Source: a bacterium
GTDB lineage: Bacteria; 4484-113; JAFGCY01
NCBI GenBank assembly: GCA_020849855.1
Contig: JADZFO010000049.1
Location: 1 to 47,765 of the forward strand
DNA length: 47,765 nt
Reading direction: 5' to 3'
In this document: positions 22,287 through 32,500 of the stretch, one piece after another
Position numbering within the stretch: the first letter of the stretch is position 1
Layout: the number at the start of each line of letters is the position of its first letter
Made by a program: the position numbers and the translations under genes
The notes under the pieces: generated by a model
Told to the model about the DNA's origin: nothing
What the model saw: the letters and a program-made list of their open reading frames with translations, nothing else
Databases searched by the model: none

Positions 22287-23216
22287 ATGGAGCTGCTCAT
22301 TTCCGGTTCCAGCGGCCTTGTCGGCCAGGCACTCTGCGCACAGTTGCCGCGCCTGCGCCACAGCGTGACGCGCCTGCTGCGCTTTGGCCCGGCCAGTGGC
22401 ACCGAGTCACAGGCTGAGGGCGCTGTGGCAGCCTGGGACCCGGACGCGGGCCTGCTTGACCCCGGGATACTGCAGCGGGCTGAGGCGGTGGTCTGCCTGA
22501 ACGGAGCCAGCATCGCCGCGCGGCGCTGGGACCGCCAGCTCAAGCAGGAACTGATTGACAGCCGCGTGAAGCCGGCAGCTTTGCTGGCGACAACCCTGGC
22601 CAGGCTGCCCGCGGAGCAGCGGCCGCGCGTCTTTGTCTGCTGCAGCGCGGTGGGCTATTACGGCACCAGGCCCCGCAGCGCGCAGCAGGATGAAAGCGCT
22701 CCCAGCGGCGATGGCTTCCTGGCGGAGATCTGCCGCGCCTGGGAAGGCGCCTGCCAGCCCGCTGTTGAGGCCGGCATCCGCGTGGTGAACATGCGCCTTG
22801 GCATCGTGCTGGCCAGCGATGGCGGCCCGCTGGCGCAGATGGTTGACGTGATCAGGCGCGGCATTGGCGGCGTGGTGGGTTCCGGCCGCCAGGAGATGAG
22901 CTGGATCTGTATCCATGACATCGCCCCGGCGCTGAGCCATGTGCTGGAGCATCCAGAGCTGAGCGGGCCGGTGAACTTCGCCGCGCCGGCGCCGGTGAGC
23001 AACGCGGAGATGACACGCGCCGTGGCAGAGACCATCGGCCGCCGCGTCGGCCCGCCGCTGCCGGCCTTCGCGGCGAGGCTGGTGCTGGGCGAAATGGCGG
23101 ATGAACTGCTGCTGGCGAGCCAGCATGTAGTGCCAAGAAAGCTGCTGGAAAGCGGCTATGTGTTCCAGTACTCCAAGCTGGAACCGACGCTCAGCTCTCT
23201 GCTCCGCGGCGGCTGA
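22287..23216 (+). CDS. TIGR01777 (YfcH/SDR39U1) family epimerase-like protein
   Basis: 309 residues. N-terminal Rossmann motif MELLISGSSGLVGQAL (GxxGxxG), then WDPDAG, VVCLNGASIAARRW, IDSRVKPAALL, CCSAVGYYGTR (the YYG of this atypical SDR family), MRLGIVLASDGG, MSWICIHDIA and a C-terminal DUF1731-like end (PAFAARLVLGEMADELLLAS and KLLESGYVFQYSKLEP). The family is NAD(P)-binding and widespread; its substrate is unknown, and links to cell division have been suggested for some members. It sits alone on the plus strand among minus-strand lipoproteins, convergent with lipoprotein F. Confidence 0.93.
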   Translation: MELLISGSSGLVGQALCAQLPRLRHSVTRLLRFGPASGTESQAEGAVAAWDPDAGLLDPGILQRAEAVVCLNGASIAARRWDRQLKQELIDSRVKPAALLATTLARLPAEQRPRVFVCCSAVGYYGTRPRSAQQDESAPSGDGFLAEICRAWEGACQPAVEAGIRVVNMRLGIVLASDGGPLAQMVDVIRRGIGGVVGSGRQEMSWICIHDIAPALSHVLEHPELSGPVNFAAPAPVSNAEMTRAVAETIGRRVGPPLPAFAARLVLGEMADELLLASQHVVPRKLLESGYVFQYSKLEPTLSSLLRGG

Positions 23217-23248
23217 GCCGGGCAGGCAGCTCCATGTTTGCCGTCCTT

Positions 23249-24949
23249 CTAAGGCTGGTTCAGCTCTGAGTAAATCGCATAGAAGAGCCTGAAATGACCC
23301 GGCTGGTGGTTCTCGTCATACTTCTGCTCGCAGTAGGCCACGGCCGGTCGCCCAAGCACCTCGCAGGCAGAGACCTTCTGGAGCGCGCTGCTCTCGGATG
23401 GGCTAAGCCTGTCCGGAGCGGGGTCGAGATATTCCCAGCTTGCCGCCTGGCTGAGGTCGCCGCTGCCCAGCCAGTACTCAATCGGGCCGAAATCCGAGCA
23501 ACTGACCGCCAGTCGGCTGCCGACGGCGTCCAACTCGTGGAACGAAGCCTGGTCCAGGGCCGGGAGGCCATCCTCGCCGGAATCATCCAGGTACTGCCAG
23601 CCGCTGAGCCCCATGGACTCCAGACTGCAGTGCCAGATATTAAGGCTGTCATAGTCCAGGGCGAAGTAGATATTGCCCTGATGTATCAGCAGGTCACGGA
23701 AGTAACCAAAGGCCACGTTGTTGCCCGTGTCAGGCATTTGCAGCGAAATCCAGCCGTCTTCATCGACCGGCGTGCCGCTGGTGCCAAGCTGCCAGTACAG
23801 GCGCTTATCCTGGCGCACCATGTAGGCAGGACGCCCATCAACTTCGATAAGGCCGCTAGCCACCACGCCGGGGCTGGAAAAGTACAGATCCCAGGTCTCA
23901 GTGCCAGTCGGTCCGTTCGCCCGCGCATAGACCTGCATTTCCTGGTCGTTCACCGAATAGCCGTACAGCAGGGCCGGGTGCCCGTCGATCATCACCGGGG
24001 CGCAGGGGCGGCCATACTCAAGGCCGTTCCCGTTCTCATCAATAATCTCTATCCTTTCCCAGGGCCCCGCGGCTTCAGGCGCAGTGTAGTACTCAATGGC
24101 GCTGAAGGCCGAGCCCGGCCCTCCGCTGACCAGCAGGCTGAAGGCCAGCATCTGTTCCTCAACCAGGATCCCTGCCTTGTCCGTGGCCAGCAGCCGGCCA
24201 GTGGCCCGTACCGTGTTCCAGTGCTCCTGCAGACCGCCTTCCGGGTCGCTGCTGTAAGCGCAGAAGGTGCCACGCTGCTGCGAATCTTCTGTTGTCCAGT
24301 TGTAGAGAATGATCGGCCGGCCATCGTGGACAGCCAGCTCCGGTGCCTGCGCCCCGCCCGTCCCGGTCGGGATGCGCCAGTCAACCTCCACCACGTCCCA
24401 GTGCGGCGGCTCCATTGACTTAAGGCTGAAGCTGCTGAGGCTGCAGTCGCCGGGCCCATAGATCAGGATGATCAGGATGATGCTGTCAGCCGGGGAGACA
24501 TAGCCGCTCAGCGAAGGCTGCTGCATGCTCTGGCCCGGCTCCAGGCTGAACCAGTCCCAGCGCGCGTCGTGGAAGTTGGCCCAGGCCAGAAACATGCGGC
24601 TGCCTGGTGTTGTGGACGCCCAGTCAGCGCTCCACAGACATGACTCAAGCCCCTTCGCGCTGATGGAATACGCGGCGTAAGCCGCCCCGGCCAGCGAGGG
24701 GTCCGCTGGGTCCGGGGTGAACAGCAAGTCCTCGGTCTGACTGACGCGCTGCGCTTCAACAACTGCGGGATCAAAGTCCACAGCCTGCACGGTGCGGGTC
24801 AGGGAGGCCGCGCGCAGCTGCGACAGGGAAGCCGGGTCTGGAAGCCGGGGCAGCCAGCCTGAATCCTGCACTTCCATTTCAGGCGCGCCAGAGCATCCGC
24901 CCAGCAGCAGAATAACGATCAAACTCCACACCAGTCCGGCGCTGCGCAT
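23249..24949 (-). CDS. Lipoprotein F of the shared N-module family
   Basis: 566 residues. Short signal peptide with lipobox LLGGC (Cys19). The N-module (about 75-180) has AAYAAYSISAKGLESCLW and MFLAWANFHDARWDW (RWDW 130-133), then SIILIILIYG and LSSFSLKSM. The body is propeller-like with VHDGRPIILYNWTTED, CAYSSDPEGGLQEHW, IDGHPALLYGYSVND, VDGRPAYMVRQDK and LGRPAVAYCEQKYDENH. It is closest in body type to A and D. Unlike most exported genes here it has TATACT 8 nt before the ATG and no SD. Downstream of the O-methyltransferase gene on the same strand (48-base gap) but with its own promoter. Confidence 0.86.
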   Translation of the reverse strand: MRSAGLVWSLIVILLLGGCSGAPEMEVQDSGWLPRLPDPASLSQLRAASLTRTVQAVDFDPAVVEAQRVSQTEDLLFTPDPADPSLAGAAYAAYSISAKGLESCLWSADWASTTPGSRMFLAWANFHDARWDWFSLEPGQSMQQPSLSGYVSPADSIILIILIYGPGDCSLSSFSLKSMEPPHWDVVEVDWRIPTGTGGAQAPELAVHDGRPIILYNWTTEDSQQRGTFCAYSSDPEGGLQEHWNTVRATGRLLATDKAGILVEEQMLAFSLLVSGGPGSAFSAIEYYTAPEAAGPWERIEIIDENGNGLEYGRPCAPVMIDGHPALLYGYSVNDQEMQVYARANGPTGTETWDLYFSSPGVVASGLIEVDGRPAYMVRQDKRLYWQLGTSGTPVDEDGWISLQMPDTGNNVAFGYFRDLLIHQGNIYFALDYDSLNIWHCSLESMGLSGWQYLDDSGEDGLPALDQASFHELDAVGSRLAVSCSDFGPIEYWLGSGDLSQAASWEYLDPAPDRLSPSESSALQKVSACEVLGRPAVAYCEQKYDENHQPGHFRLFYAIYSELNQP

Positions 24950-24957
24950 ACAGCCAA

Positions 24958-24963
24958 AGTATA
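24958..24963 (-). promoter_or_regulatory. -10 element (TATACT) of lipoprotein F, leaderless type
   Basis: TATACT on the minus strand with 8 nt to the ATG at 24949. Confidence 0.55.
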
Positions 24964-24997
24964 ACGGCCTGCAGCGCTCGGCGCTGGACTGAGAAGG

Positions 24998-25663
24998 CTA
25001 TTTGACCAGGATAAAGGCCATCCCGTCATAGCCCTTTGAGCCGACTGTCTGGATCGCCGTGGAGTCCAGGTCCGGGTCCGCCGCGAGCAGGTCAAACATG
25101 GCCCGTGTGCCCACAATGCTCGGATCCTCGCTGTTGCTGTCCGTCACCCGGCCGCCGCGCACGACGTTGTCCACGATGATCAGGCTGCCGCGGCGCGTCA
25201 GCAGCTTGGACCAGCGGATGTACTCCGGGATGGAGGCCTTGTCGGCGTCAATGAATACGAGGTCGAAGGGGCCTCCGGCATCCGCCTCAACCAGCGGCAG
25301 CAGGTCCAGCGCCAGCCCGACACGCACCTCAACACGGTCCGAGAGGCCCGCTCGCTCGATATTCGCCCGCGCCACCTCGGCGTGCCGCGGTTCGTATTCG
25401 AGGCTGATCAGGCGGCCGTCCTCGGGCAGGGCCCGGCCCAGCCAGATCGTGCTGTAGCCACCGAGAGTGCCGATCTCGAGGATGCGCCTGGCCCCCAGCA
25501 TGCGGGCCAGCAAGTGCAGCAGCTTGCCCTCAGGAGGGGCCACTGAGATGGCCGGCATGCCCGCGGCCTCCACAGCATCCAGCGCGCCGCTGAGCGCGGC
25601 ATCCTCGCCAATGATGCGCCCGGCGATATAGCTCTCAACTTCGTTCCACTGAACTTCACTCAT
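24998..25663 (-). CDS. SAM-dependent O-methyltransferase (CCoAOMT-like)
   Basis: 221 residues, typical for the class I caffeoyl-CoA-type O-methyltransferase family. Seen: the SAM motif RILEIGTLGGYSTIWLG (about 60-76), LISLEYEPRHAEVARANI with the acidic ribose-binding residue, the metal/substrate stretch FDLVFIDADKASIPEY (about 133-148), and the second metal-site motif SLIIVDNVVRGGRV. These enzymes methylate catechol-like hydroxyls using a divalent cation in the cytosol; the substrate here is unknown. It is transcribed from TAAAGT 6 nt before the ATG and is divergent from the first tricorn-like gene. Confidence 0.93.
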   Translation of the reverse strand: MSEVQWNEVESYIAGRIIGEDAALSGALDAVEAAGMPAISVAPPEGKLLHLLARMLGARRILEIGTLGGYSTIWLGRALPEDGRLISLEYEPRHAEVARANIERAGLSDRVEVRVGLALDLLPLVEADAGGPFDLVFIDADKASIPEYIRWSKLLTRRGSLIIVDNVVRGGRVTDSNSEDPSIVGTRAMFDLLAADPDLDSTAIQTVGSKGYDGMAFILVK

Positions 25664-25669
25664 GCCAGC

Positions 25670-25675
25670 ACTTTA
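25670..25675 (-). promoter_or_regulatory. -10 element (TAAAGT), leaderless type
   Basis: TAAAGT on the minus strand, 6 nt before the ATG at 25663; no SD. Confidence 0.5.
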
Positions 25676-25737
25676 GCGCCTGCCGGGGGCAGCGTTACGC
25701 GGGCGGCCGAAACGGCATCACATTGCCTGTTCGACTG

Positions 25738-25743
25738 TATACT
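25738..25743 (+). promoter_or_regulatory. -10 element (TATACT) of the first tricorn-like gene
   Basis: TATACT 28 nt before the ATG at 25772, with GGAG five nt before the start. The paralogue at 29529 has almost the same arrangement. Confidence 0.55.
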
Positions 25744-25771
25744 CCAGTCCACTCTCACCCGCGGAGCACGC

Positions 25772-28700
25772 ATGAAGGTTTCAGCCCGCTTCAACCCCCG
25801 TCATCGCCGCAGCCTCAGACTGATCCTGCTCGCCGCCTGCAGTTGCCTGGCGCTGGGACTTGCCAACGCCGGCCGGGCCCAGGCCGATGAGCTGCCCCAG
25901 GCCATGCTGCGCAGCCCTGACATCAGCGCAGGCCAGGTGGCATTCATCTATGCCAACGACATCTGGATCGCGCCAAAGGAAGGCGGGGCGGCCCAGCGCC
26001 TGACCAGCGCGGCCGGTGCTGAAGGCGCGCCGCGCTTCAGCCCTGACGGCGGCAGGTTGGCCTTCAGCGCGGCCTACGACGGCAACCAGGATGTGTATGA
26101 ACTGCCGGTGGCCGGCGGCATCCCGCGGCGCCTTACCGTGCAGCCCTTCGGGGCCCGCGTGCTGGATTACAGCCCCGACGGGCGCGTGTGCTTCGCGACA
26201 TCCGATATCAGCACCGATGAAACAACGCTCTGGTTCGCTGATCCGGCCGGCGGGCTGCCCGAACGCCTGAGCCTGAAGTTTGGCGACATGGCCTCCTTCA
26301 GCGCCGACGGCAGCTGGGTGGCCTTCACTCCCTGGCGGCATATCTGGCAGGACGACTCCTGGCACCGCTATCAGGGCGGCCAGGCCGCCGACATCTGGAC
26401 CTTCAACCTTGGCACCCTCGAGAGCCGACAGATAACCAGCTGGGCCGGCACCGACGACCTGCCGATGGCCAGCGGCGAGCGAATCTTCTATCTCTCCGAT
26501 GCCGGCCCCGAGGGCCGCCGCAATATCTGGGTCTATGACCTGGCCTCAGAAACCCACAGCCAGGTGACGCACTTCGCGGATGCCGAGCTGCGCTGGCCCG
26601 CCATCGGCCCCGAGGACATCGTCTTCCAGCAGGGCGGCAAGCTCTGGCGCATGCCCCTGGCCACCCTCACGCCCCAGGAGCTGCGCATCAGCCTCTCCGG
26701 CGACCGGCCCTATGCGCGGCCGGAAACCCTAGTGCTGGAGGGCGAGCCTGACCGCTCCTGCCTTTCACCGCAGGGCCGCCGCCTGGCCATCGAGAAGCGC
26801 GGCGATATCTGGACCATCCCGGCCCGCGAGGGCTACCCGGTCTGCCTGACGCCCAGCGACGGCGTGGCTGAGCGCGACCCGGCCTGGTCGCCGGACGGCC
26901 GCTGGATTGCCTACATCAGCGACAGCGGCCGCGAGCGCTATGAGGTCTTTCTGCGCGCGGCGGACGGCAGCGGCGAGGCGCGCCAGCTCAGCCAGGGCAG
27001 TGAGTACCGCATGCAGCACCTGCGCTGGTCGCCGGACAGCCGCTGGATCGCCTATGAGGATGTGCAGGGCCACTACTATGTGCTTGATGCGCAGAAGGGC
27101 GGTCAGAAACTGCTGGCCACTGATCCTTACAACTACACCCACGGTCCGCTGCACTGGTCCCCGGACAGCCGCTGGGTGACCTATGAGCTGCTTGACGAGA
27201 AAAGCACCAACCCGGTGATCTGGATTACTGAGGTCCAGAGCGGCAAGGCGCAGCAGGTAACTGATTCCGCCTTCCCGGCTGGTTCGCCCTGCTTCGACCT
27301 CAGCGGCAGGTGGCTCTTCTTCTCCTCACGCCAGGACCTCAGCCCGCTGTACGGCGATGTGGATGACTACGACGTCTTCCTCTTCGCCAATTCGACGCGC
27401 CTGGCCGCGCTGCCCCTGCGCCGGGATGTGAAGTCGCCCTTCCTGCCGCGCAGCGATGAAGAGAAGCCGGCCCCTGAAGCTGGCGCGGAGGAAGCAGGCG
27501 CCAAGCCGGAGGCCAAAGCGGACGCTAGCCAGGACGCAAAGGAAAGTGCAAAGGCCACTGCAAAGGGCAAGGCCGGCGGGCCCGAGGCTGAAGAGGCGGC
27601 CGGGCCCCCGCCGGTCGAGATCGACTTTGAAGGCATCCGGGCCCGCGCCATCGGCCTGCCCCTGCTGGCCGGCAACTTCCACACCCTGGAAGGCGGCCAT
27701 GAGCGCCTGTACTACGTTCAGACCCCGCGCACCGGGGCGCTGCCCGCGGCCGGCGACCTGAAGGTCTTTGACCTCGCTGCGGCCGCGGCCGGTGAAGACG
27801 GCGCCGGGGGCATGGAGGATTACGGCGGCGAAGAGGAGGGAGCTGAAGAAGAAGAGGAAGAGCAGAGCTTCCCCCGCGGCCGCTACAAGCCCGGCGTGCC
27901 CGGCATGGAAAGCAACTTTGATTACACCCTGATACCCGGCGTGGACGGCTACCAGATCACGCCAGACGGCCAGAAGCTGCTGGTCTATGCCATGGGGGAG
28001 ATGTTTGTCACCGGGGCGGAGCTCGGGGCCGCGCTGGACAAACCGGTGCCCCTGCCGGCCCTGCGCAAGGAGATCAACCCTTACCACGAATGGGAGCAGA
28101 TGATCTGGGAAGTCTGGCGCGCCTTCCGGGAGGAGTTCTGGGACCCTGGCCTGCACGGCGTGGACTGGAACGCCGCTCGTGACCGCGCCCTGGCCCTGCT
28201 GCCTTACTGCGCCTCCAATGAGGACATCGGCTTTGTAATCTCCGAGATGGTGGGCGAGCTGAACTCCGGGCACACCTATGTCAGCCCGACCCCCAGCGAT
28301 TATGCGAACTTCGGCGGCGTCGGCATGCTGGGCTGCGACTTCGAGCGCGCCCAGGACAGCGCCGGCAAGAGCGGCATCCGCATCAGCCGTGTCTATCGCG
28401 GCCACCCGGCAGAGCTGGACATGCGCGGGCCGCTGGATGAACCCGGCGTGGACATCAAGGCCGGCGAGTTCCTGCAGGCGGTCAACGGTGTGGCAGTTGA
28501 CCCGGCCCGCTCGCCCTACTACTACCTGCAGGGCCAGGGCGGCCGGACCCTGCGGCTGAAGGTCGGGCCGCAGGCCGCGGCCGATGAGCAGAGCCGCGAA
28601 GTGCTGGTCACAGCCCGTGGCTATGACGGCAACCTGCGGCACTACGACTGGGTCGAGAAGAACCGCCAGTACGTGCTGGAAAAGAGCGGCGGACGGGTAG

Positions 28701-29320
28701 GCTATATCCACGTCACCGACACGGGCGACTGGGGCATCGCCGATCTGATGCGCCAGTTCCTTGGCCAGCACAATATGGATGCGCTGATCATCGACGAACG
28801 CTACAACCACGGCGGCAACATCGCGCACCGCTTCATCGAGCTGCTTGACCGGCCGGTAGTGGAGTACGACATGACCCGCGACGGCAAGCCCGTGACTTTC
28901 CCCCAGCGCACTGCGCAGGGCGCCAAGGTGATGCTGGTGAACCAGTACGCCGGCAGCGGTGGCGACGGCTTCCCCTGGCTCTTCAGGAAGCGCGGCCTGG
29001 GCAAGGTGATCGGCGTGCGCACCTGGGGCGGCTGGATCGGCATCGGCGGGCGCGAGCCTTTGCTCAACGGCACCTGGTATTCCGTGCCCGGCTGGTACGG
29101 CTATGAGCCCGACGGCACCTGGATGATCGAGGGCTATGGCGTCGACCCGGATATCGTGGTGGTCAACGACCCGACTTCAACCAGCAAGGGCCTCGACCCG
29201 CAGCTGGACAAGGCCATTGAGGTGGCTCTGGCCGAAGCGGATGCGAACCCGGTGCGCATTCCTCCCGTGCCGACCTACCCGGACCGCTCCGGACGCGGGG
29301 TGAAGCCGGAAGACCGCTAG
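25772..29320 (+). CDS. Exported tricorn-like S41 protease, copy 1
   Basis: 1182 residues, like archaeal tricorn protease with an added signal peptide (cleavage near AQADELP). Order: N-terminal beta-propeller of TolB/WD40-like blades (FSPDGGRLAFSAAYDGNQDV, WSPDGRWIAYISD, WSPDSRWIAYEDV), a second short propeller, a low-complexity Ala/Glu/Lys linker (about 565-615), an acidic insert (about 690-705), a C1 domain, a PDZ-like domain (about 865-955) and the S41 catalytic core. Catalytic residues seen by homology: His834 in NSGHTY, Ser1062 in YAGSGGDGFPW and Glu1120 in EGYGVDPDIVV. The known enzyme degrades peptides; here it would act outside the cytoplasm. SD GGAG precedes the ATG. Confidence 0.93.
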   Translation: MKVSARFNPRHRRSLRLILLAACSCLALGLANAGRAQADELPQAMLRSPDISAGQVAFIYANDIWIAPKEGGAAQRLTSAAGAEGAPRFSPDGGRLAFSAAYDGNQDVYELPVAGGIPRRLTVQPFGARVLDYSPDGRVCFATSDISTDETTLWFADPAGGLPERLSLKFGDMASFSADGSWVAFTPWRHIWQDDSWHRYQGGQAADIWTFNLGTLESRQITSWAGTDDLPMASGERIFYLSDAGPEGRRNIWVYDLASETHSQVTHFADAELRWPAIGPEDIVFQQGGKLWRMPLATLTPQELRISLSGDRPYARPETLVLEGEPDRSCLSPQGRRLAIEKRGDIWTIPAREGYPVCLTPSDGVAERDPAWSPDGRWIAYISDSGRERYEVFLRAADGSGEARQLSQGSEYRMQHLRWSPDSRWIAYEDVQGHYYVLDAQKGGQKLLATDPYNYTHGPLHWSPDSRWVTYELLDEKSTNPVIWITEVQSGKAQQVTDSAFPAGSPCFDLSGRWLFFSSRQDLSPLYGDVDDYDVFLFANSTRLAALPLRRDVKSPFLPRSDEEKPAPEAGAEEAGAKPEAKADASQDAKESAKATAKGKAGGPEAEEAAGPPPVEIDFEGIRARAIGLPLLAGNFHTLEGGHERLYYVQTPRTGALPAAGDLKVFDLAAAAAGEDGAGGMEDYGGEEEGAEEEEEEQSFPRGRYKPGVPGMESNFDYTLIPGVDGYQITPDGQKLLVYAMGEMFVTGAELGAALDKPVPLPALRKEINPYHEWEQMIWEVWRAFREEFWDPGLHGVDWNAARDRALALLPYCASNEDIGFVISEMVGELNSGHTYVSPTPSDYANFGGVGMLGCDFERAQDSAGKSGIRISRVYRGHPAELDMRGPLDEPGVDIKAGEFLQAVNGVAVDPARSPYYYLQGQGGRTLRLKVGPQAAADEQSREVLVTARGYDGNLRHYDWVEKNRQYVLEKSGGRVGYIHVTDTGDWGIADLMRQFLGQHNMDALIIDERYNHGGNIAHRFIELLDRPVVEYDMTRDGKPVTFPQRTAQGAKVMLVNQYAGSGGDGFPWLFRKRGLGKVIGVRTWGGWIGIGGREPLLNGTWYSVPGWYGYEPDGTWMIEGYGVDPDIVVVNDPTSTSKGLDPQLDKAIEVALAEADANPVRIPPVPTYPDRSGRGVKPEDR

Positions 29321-29496
29321 AAGCCGACGCAGGTACTCCACGCTGTGTGATCAGCGGTGAACGAAGTCTCGGAGCGCGGGCTGCCTGCGATGCAGGAGCG
29401 CGCTTTCCGCTGCGCGCTCAATCAAGCGGGCCCCTGCTTGGCAGGCGGCCCGCGCTACACGCCAGGGCCTGCGCCGGTGCATGCAGCTTCTGCCTT

Positions 29497-29502
29497 TATA
29501 CT
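29497..29502 (+). promoter_or_regulatory. -10 element (TATACT) of the second tricorn-like gene
   Basis: TATACT 26 nt before the ATG at 29529, with GGAG before the start; duplicated together with the gene. Confidence 0.55.
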
Positions 29503-29528
29503 CAGCGGACTTCCCGTCTGGAGTCCGC

Positions 29529-32500
29529 ATGCCCAGCTTCCGCGCAGCCTTCCCCTTCGCAGCCCATGCGCTTAACGCCGCCCTGCTCTGCGCCGCCGCG
29601 CTTTGCATCCTGCAGCCGGCCCGCGCCGCTGAAGTCCCCGCGGCGATGCTGCGCTATCCGGATGTCAGCGCGGAGCACATCGTTTTTGTTTACGACAACG
29701 ATGTCTGGATCGCGCCGAAGGAAGGCGGGTCAGCCTGGCCGCTCTCCAGCCCTGCCGGCGCCGAGAGCTTTCCGCGCTTCAGCCCCGACGGCCGGCGCGT
29801 GGCCTTCAGCGCCGCCTATGAAGGCAACACGGATGTCTACGAGCTGCCCATCGGCGGCGGCACTCCGCGGCGCCTGAGCTACCAGCCCTATGGCGCGCGG
29901 GTGGTGGACTATGCCCCGGACGGGCGCGTGGTCTACGAGACCGGGGATGTCGCCACTGCCGAAAGCCAGCTCTGGTACGCCGACCCGCAGGGCGGGCTGC
30001 CCGAGCGCCTTGCGCTTAAGTATGGCGACATGGCCTCCTTCAGCGCCGACGGCGAGTGGATCGCCTACACGCCCTGGCGGCATATCTGGCAGGACGGCTC
30101 CTGGAACCGCTATCAGGGCGGCCAGGACGCGGACGTGTGGACCTTCAACCTCAAGACACTGGAAAGCCGCGCGATTGCCGACTGGCCGGGCACCGACGAT
30201 GTGCCGATGGTCCACGGCGAGACGGTGTTCTACCTCTCCGACCGCGGCCCCGAACACCGCCGCAACATCTGGTCCTGCGATCTGCGGGGCGAGAAGCACA
30301 CGCAGATCACGCACTTCAAAAATGGCGAAGTGCGCTGGCCGGCCATCGGCCCCAGCGACATCGTCTTCCAACAGGCGGGCAGGCTCTGGCTGCTGCCGCT
30401 CAGCAGCCTGCAGCCGCGCAGGGTGGAGATCAGCCTCAGCGGCGACCGCCGGCACCTGCAGCCCTATACCCACAGCGAGGCCGGGATGCCCCAGGCCTGG
30501 AGCATGTCGCCGGGCGGCAAGCGCCTGGCGGTCGAGTCGCACGGGGATATCTGGTCCATCCCCGGCCGCGAGGGTGTGCAGTACAACCTGACCCCGACTG
30601 ACGGCTTTGCCGAGCGCGACCCGCACTGGTCCCCGGACGGCAAGTGGATCGCCTATGTCTCCGACCAGAGCGGCATGTACGAGATCTGGCTGCGGCCCGC
30701 GGATGAAGAGGGCGAGGCGCGGCAGCTGACGCAGGGCAGCCCCCAGCGCATGTTCTGGCTGAACTGGTCGCCGGACAGCAGGTACCTGCTCTGCCTCGAC
30801 CGCTCCAGCACCTACTTCGTCGTCAATGCCGAAACCGGCGCGAAGACCGTGCTGGCCACTGACCACTATGGCGCCATCAACGCCTGGACCGGCTGGGCCA
30901 GCTTGTCGGCGGCCTGGGCCCCGGACAGCCGCTGGGTCGCGCTGGTGCTCAGTGATGTGACCACCCGCAATGGCGTGATCCATCTGGTCAACATCGAGAC
31001 CCTGGAAAAGCAGGCCGTGACCAGCCCGCTGGTGCCCTGCTCCTTCCCGGCCTTTGACCAGAACGGCGAGCTGCTTTACTTCAGCACCGACCAGTCCTAC
31101 AGCCCGGTCTTCAGCGATCAGGAGGACTACGACGCCAACTATGTCTTCGCCAACTCCTCGCGCCTGGCGGCCCTGACCCTGCGCCGGGATGTGAAGTCGC
31201 CCCTGCTGCCGATCAACCAGGAGGAAGAGCGCCTGCCGGCGGAAACAGCAGCTCCAGAGACCGCGCCTGCGCCGACTGCCGCGCCTCCTGCCGATCCGCC
31301 TGCCGCACCGGATACCGCACCTGCGGCGCCTGAAGCAGCGCAGCCGCTGAAGATCGACTTTGAAGGCATCGCCGGGCGCATCATCGCCCTGCCACTGCCC
31401 GCCGGCAACATCTCCGCGCTGGCCGCCGGCCGCGACAAGCTCTTCTATCTGCGCTGGCCGAACGCCGGGACCTGGGGCCCGCCGGAGCTGCATATGCTGG
31501 ACATCGCCATGCTGCGCAGCGGCACGCCAACCGGCCTTCCCGGCCCGGATGGGCGGCCGGGCGGCCCGGACTTCACCCTGCTCAGCGGGGTCTGGGGCTA
31601 CCAGCTCTCGCCGGATGCCAGCCTGCTGGCAGTCAGCGCAAACGGCGGGCTCTTCATCACCGCCGCCGCGCCAGGGGCTGCGCTGGACAAGCCCGTGCCG
31701 CTGCCAGAGCGGCTCAAGAGCATCGACCCGCGCAGCGAGTGGCGCCAGGTGATCTTCGAGAACTGGCGCGCCTTCAAGGAGAAGTTCTACGACCCCGGCC
31801 TGCACGGCGTGGACTGGGACGGCGCCCGCGACCGCGCCCTGGCCCTGCTGCCCTATGTGAGCTGCAGGGAAGACTTTGGTTTTGTGCTGGCCGAGATGAA
31901 CGCCGAGCTTAACGTCGGTCACACTTATGTCTGGTCCGCCGGCAGCGATTGGGCATCCGGCTACGGCCTCGGCCTGCTGGGCTGCGACTTCGAACGCGCC
32001 AGCGACAGCGCCGGCCGCCCCGGCATCCGCTTTGGCCGGATCTACCGCAGCGCGGATGGCGAGCTGGATACCCGCTCGCCGCTGCTCACGCCCGGTGTGG
32101 ATGTGCGCGAAGGCCAGTTCCTGCTGGCCATTAATGAGCAGCCTGTCCAGGCCGGCGACAACCCTTACCGCCTGCTGCTGGGCCAGGCCGGCCGCACCGT
32201 AAAGCTGAGCGTTGGAGACAGCGCGGTGCGCGACGACTCGACCCGTGAGCTGCTGATCAACGCCCTGGGCTGGGATGGCGAGCTGCGCCACCGCGCCTGG
32301 GTCGAGGACCAGCGGCGCTATGTGGCGCAGAAGTCCGGCGGCCGCCTGGGCTACATCCATGTGCGCAACACCAGCAATGAGGGCCGCATCGACCTGCAGC
32401 GCCAGCTCAACAGCCAGTGCAACAGCGAGGCCCTGATCATCGACGAGCGCTATAACGGCGGCGGCAGCCTGCCCCTGCGCTTCATCGACCTGCTGCGCGA

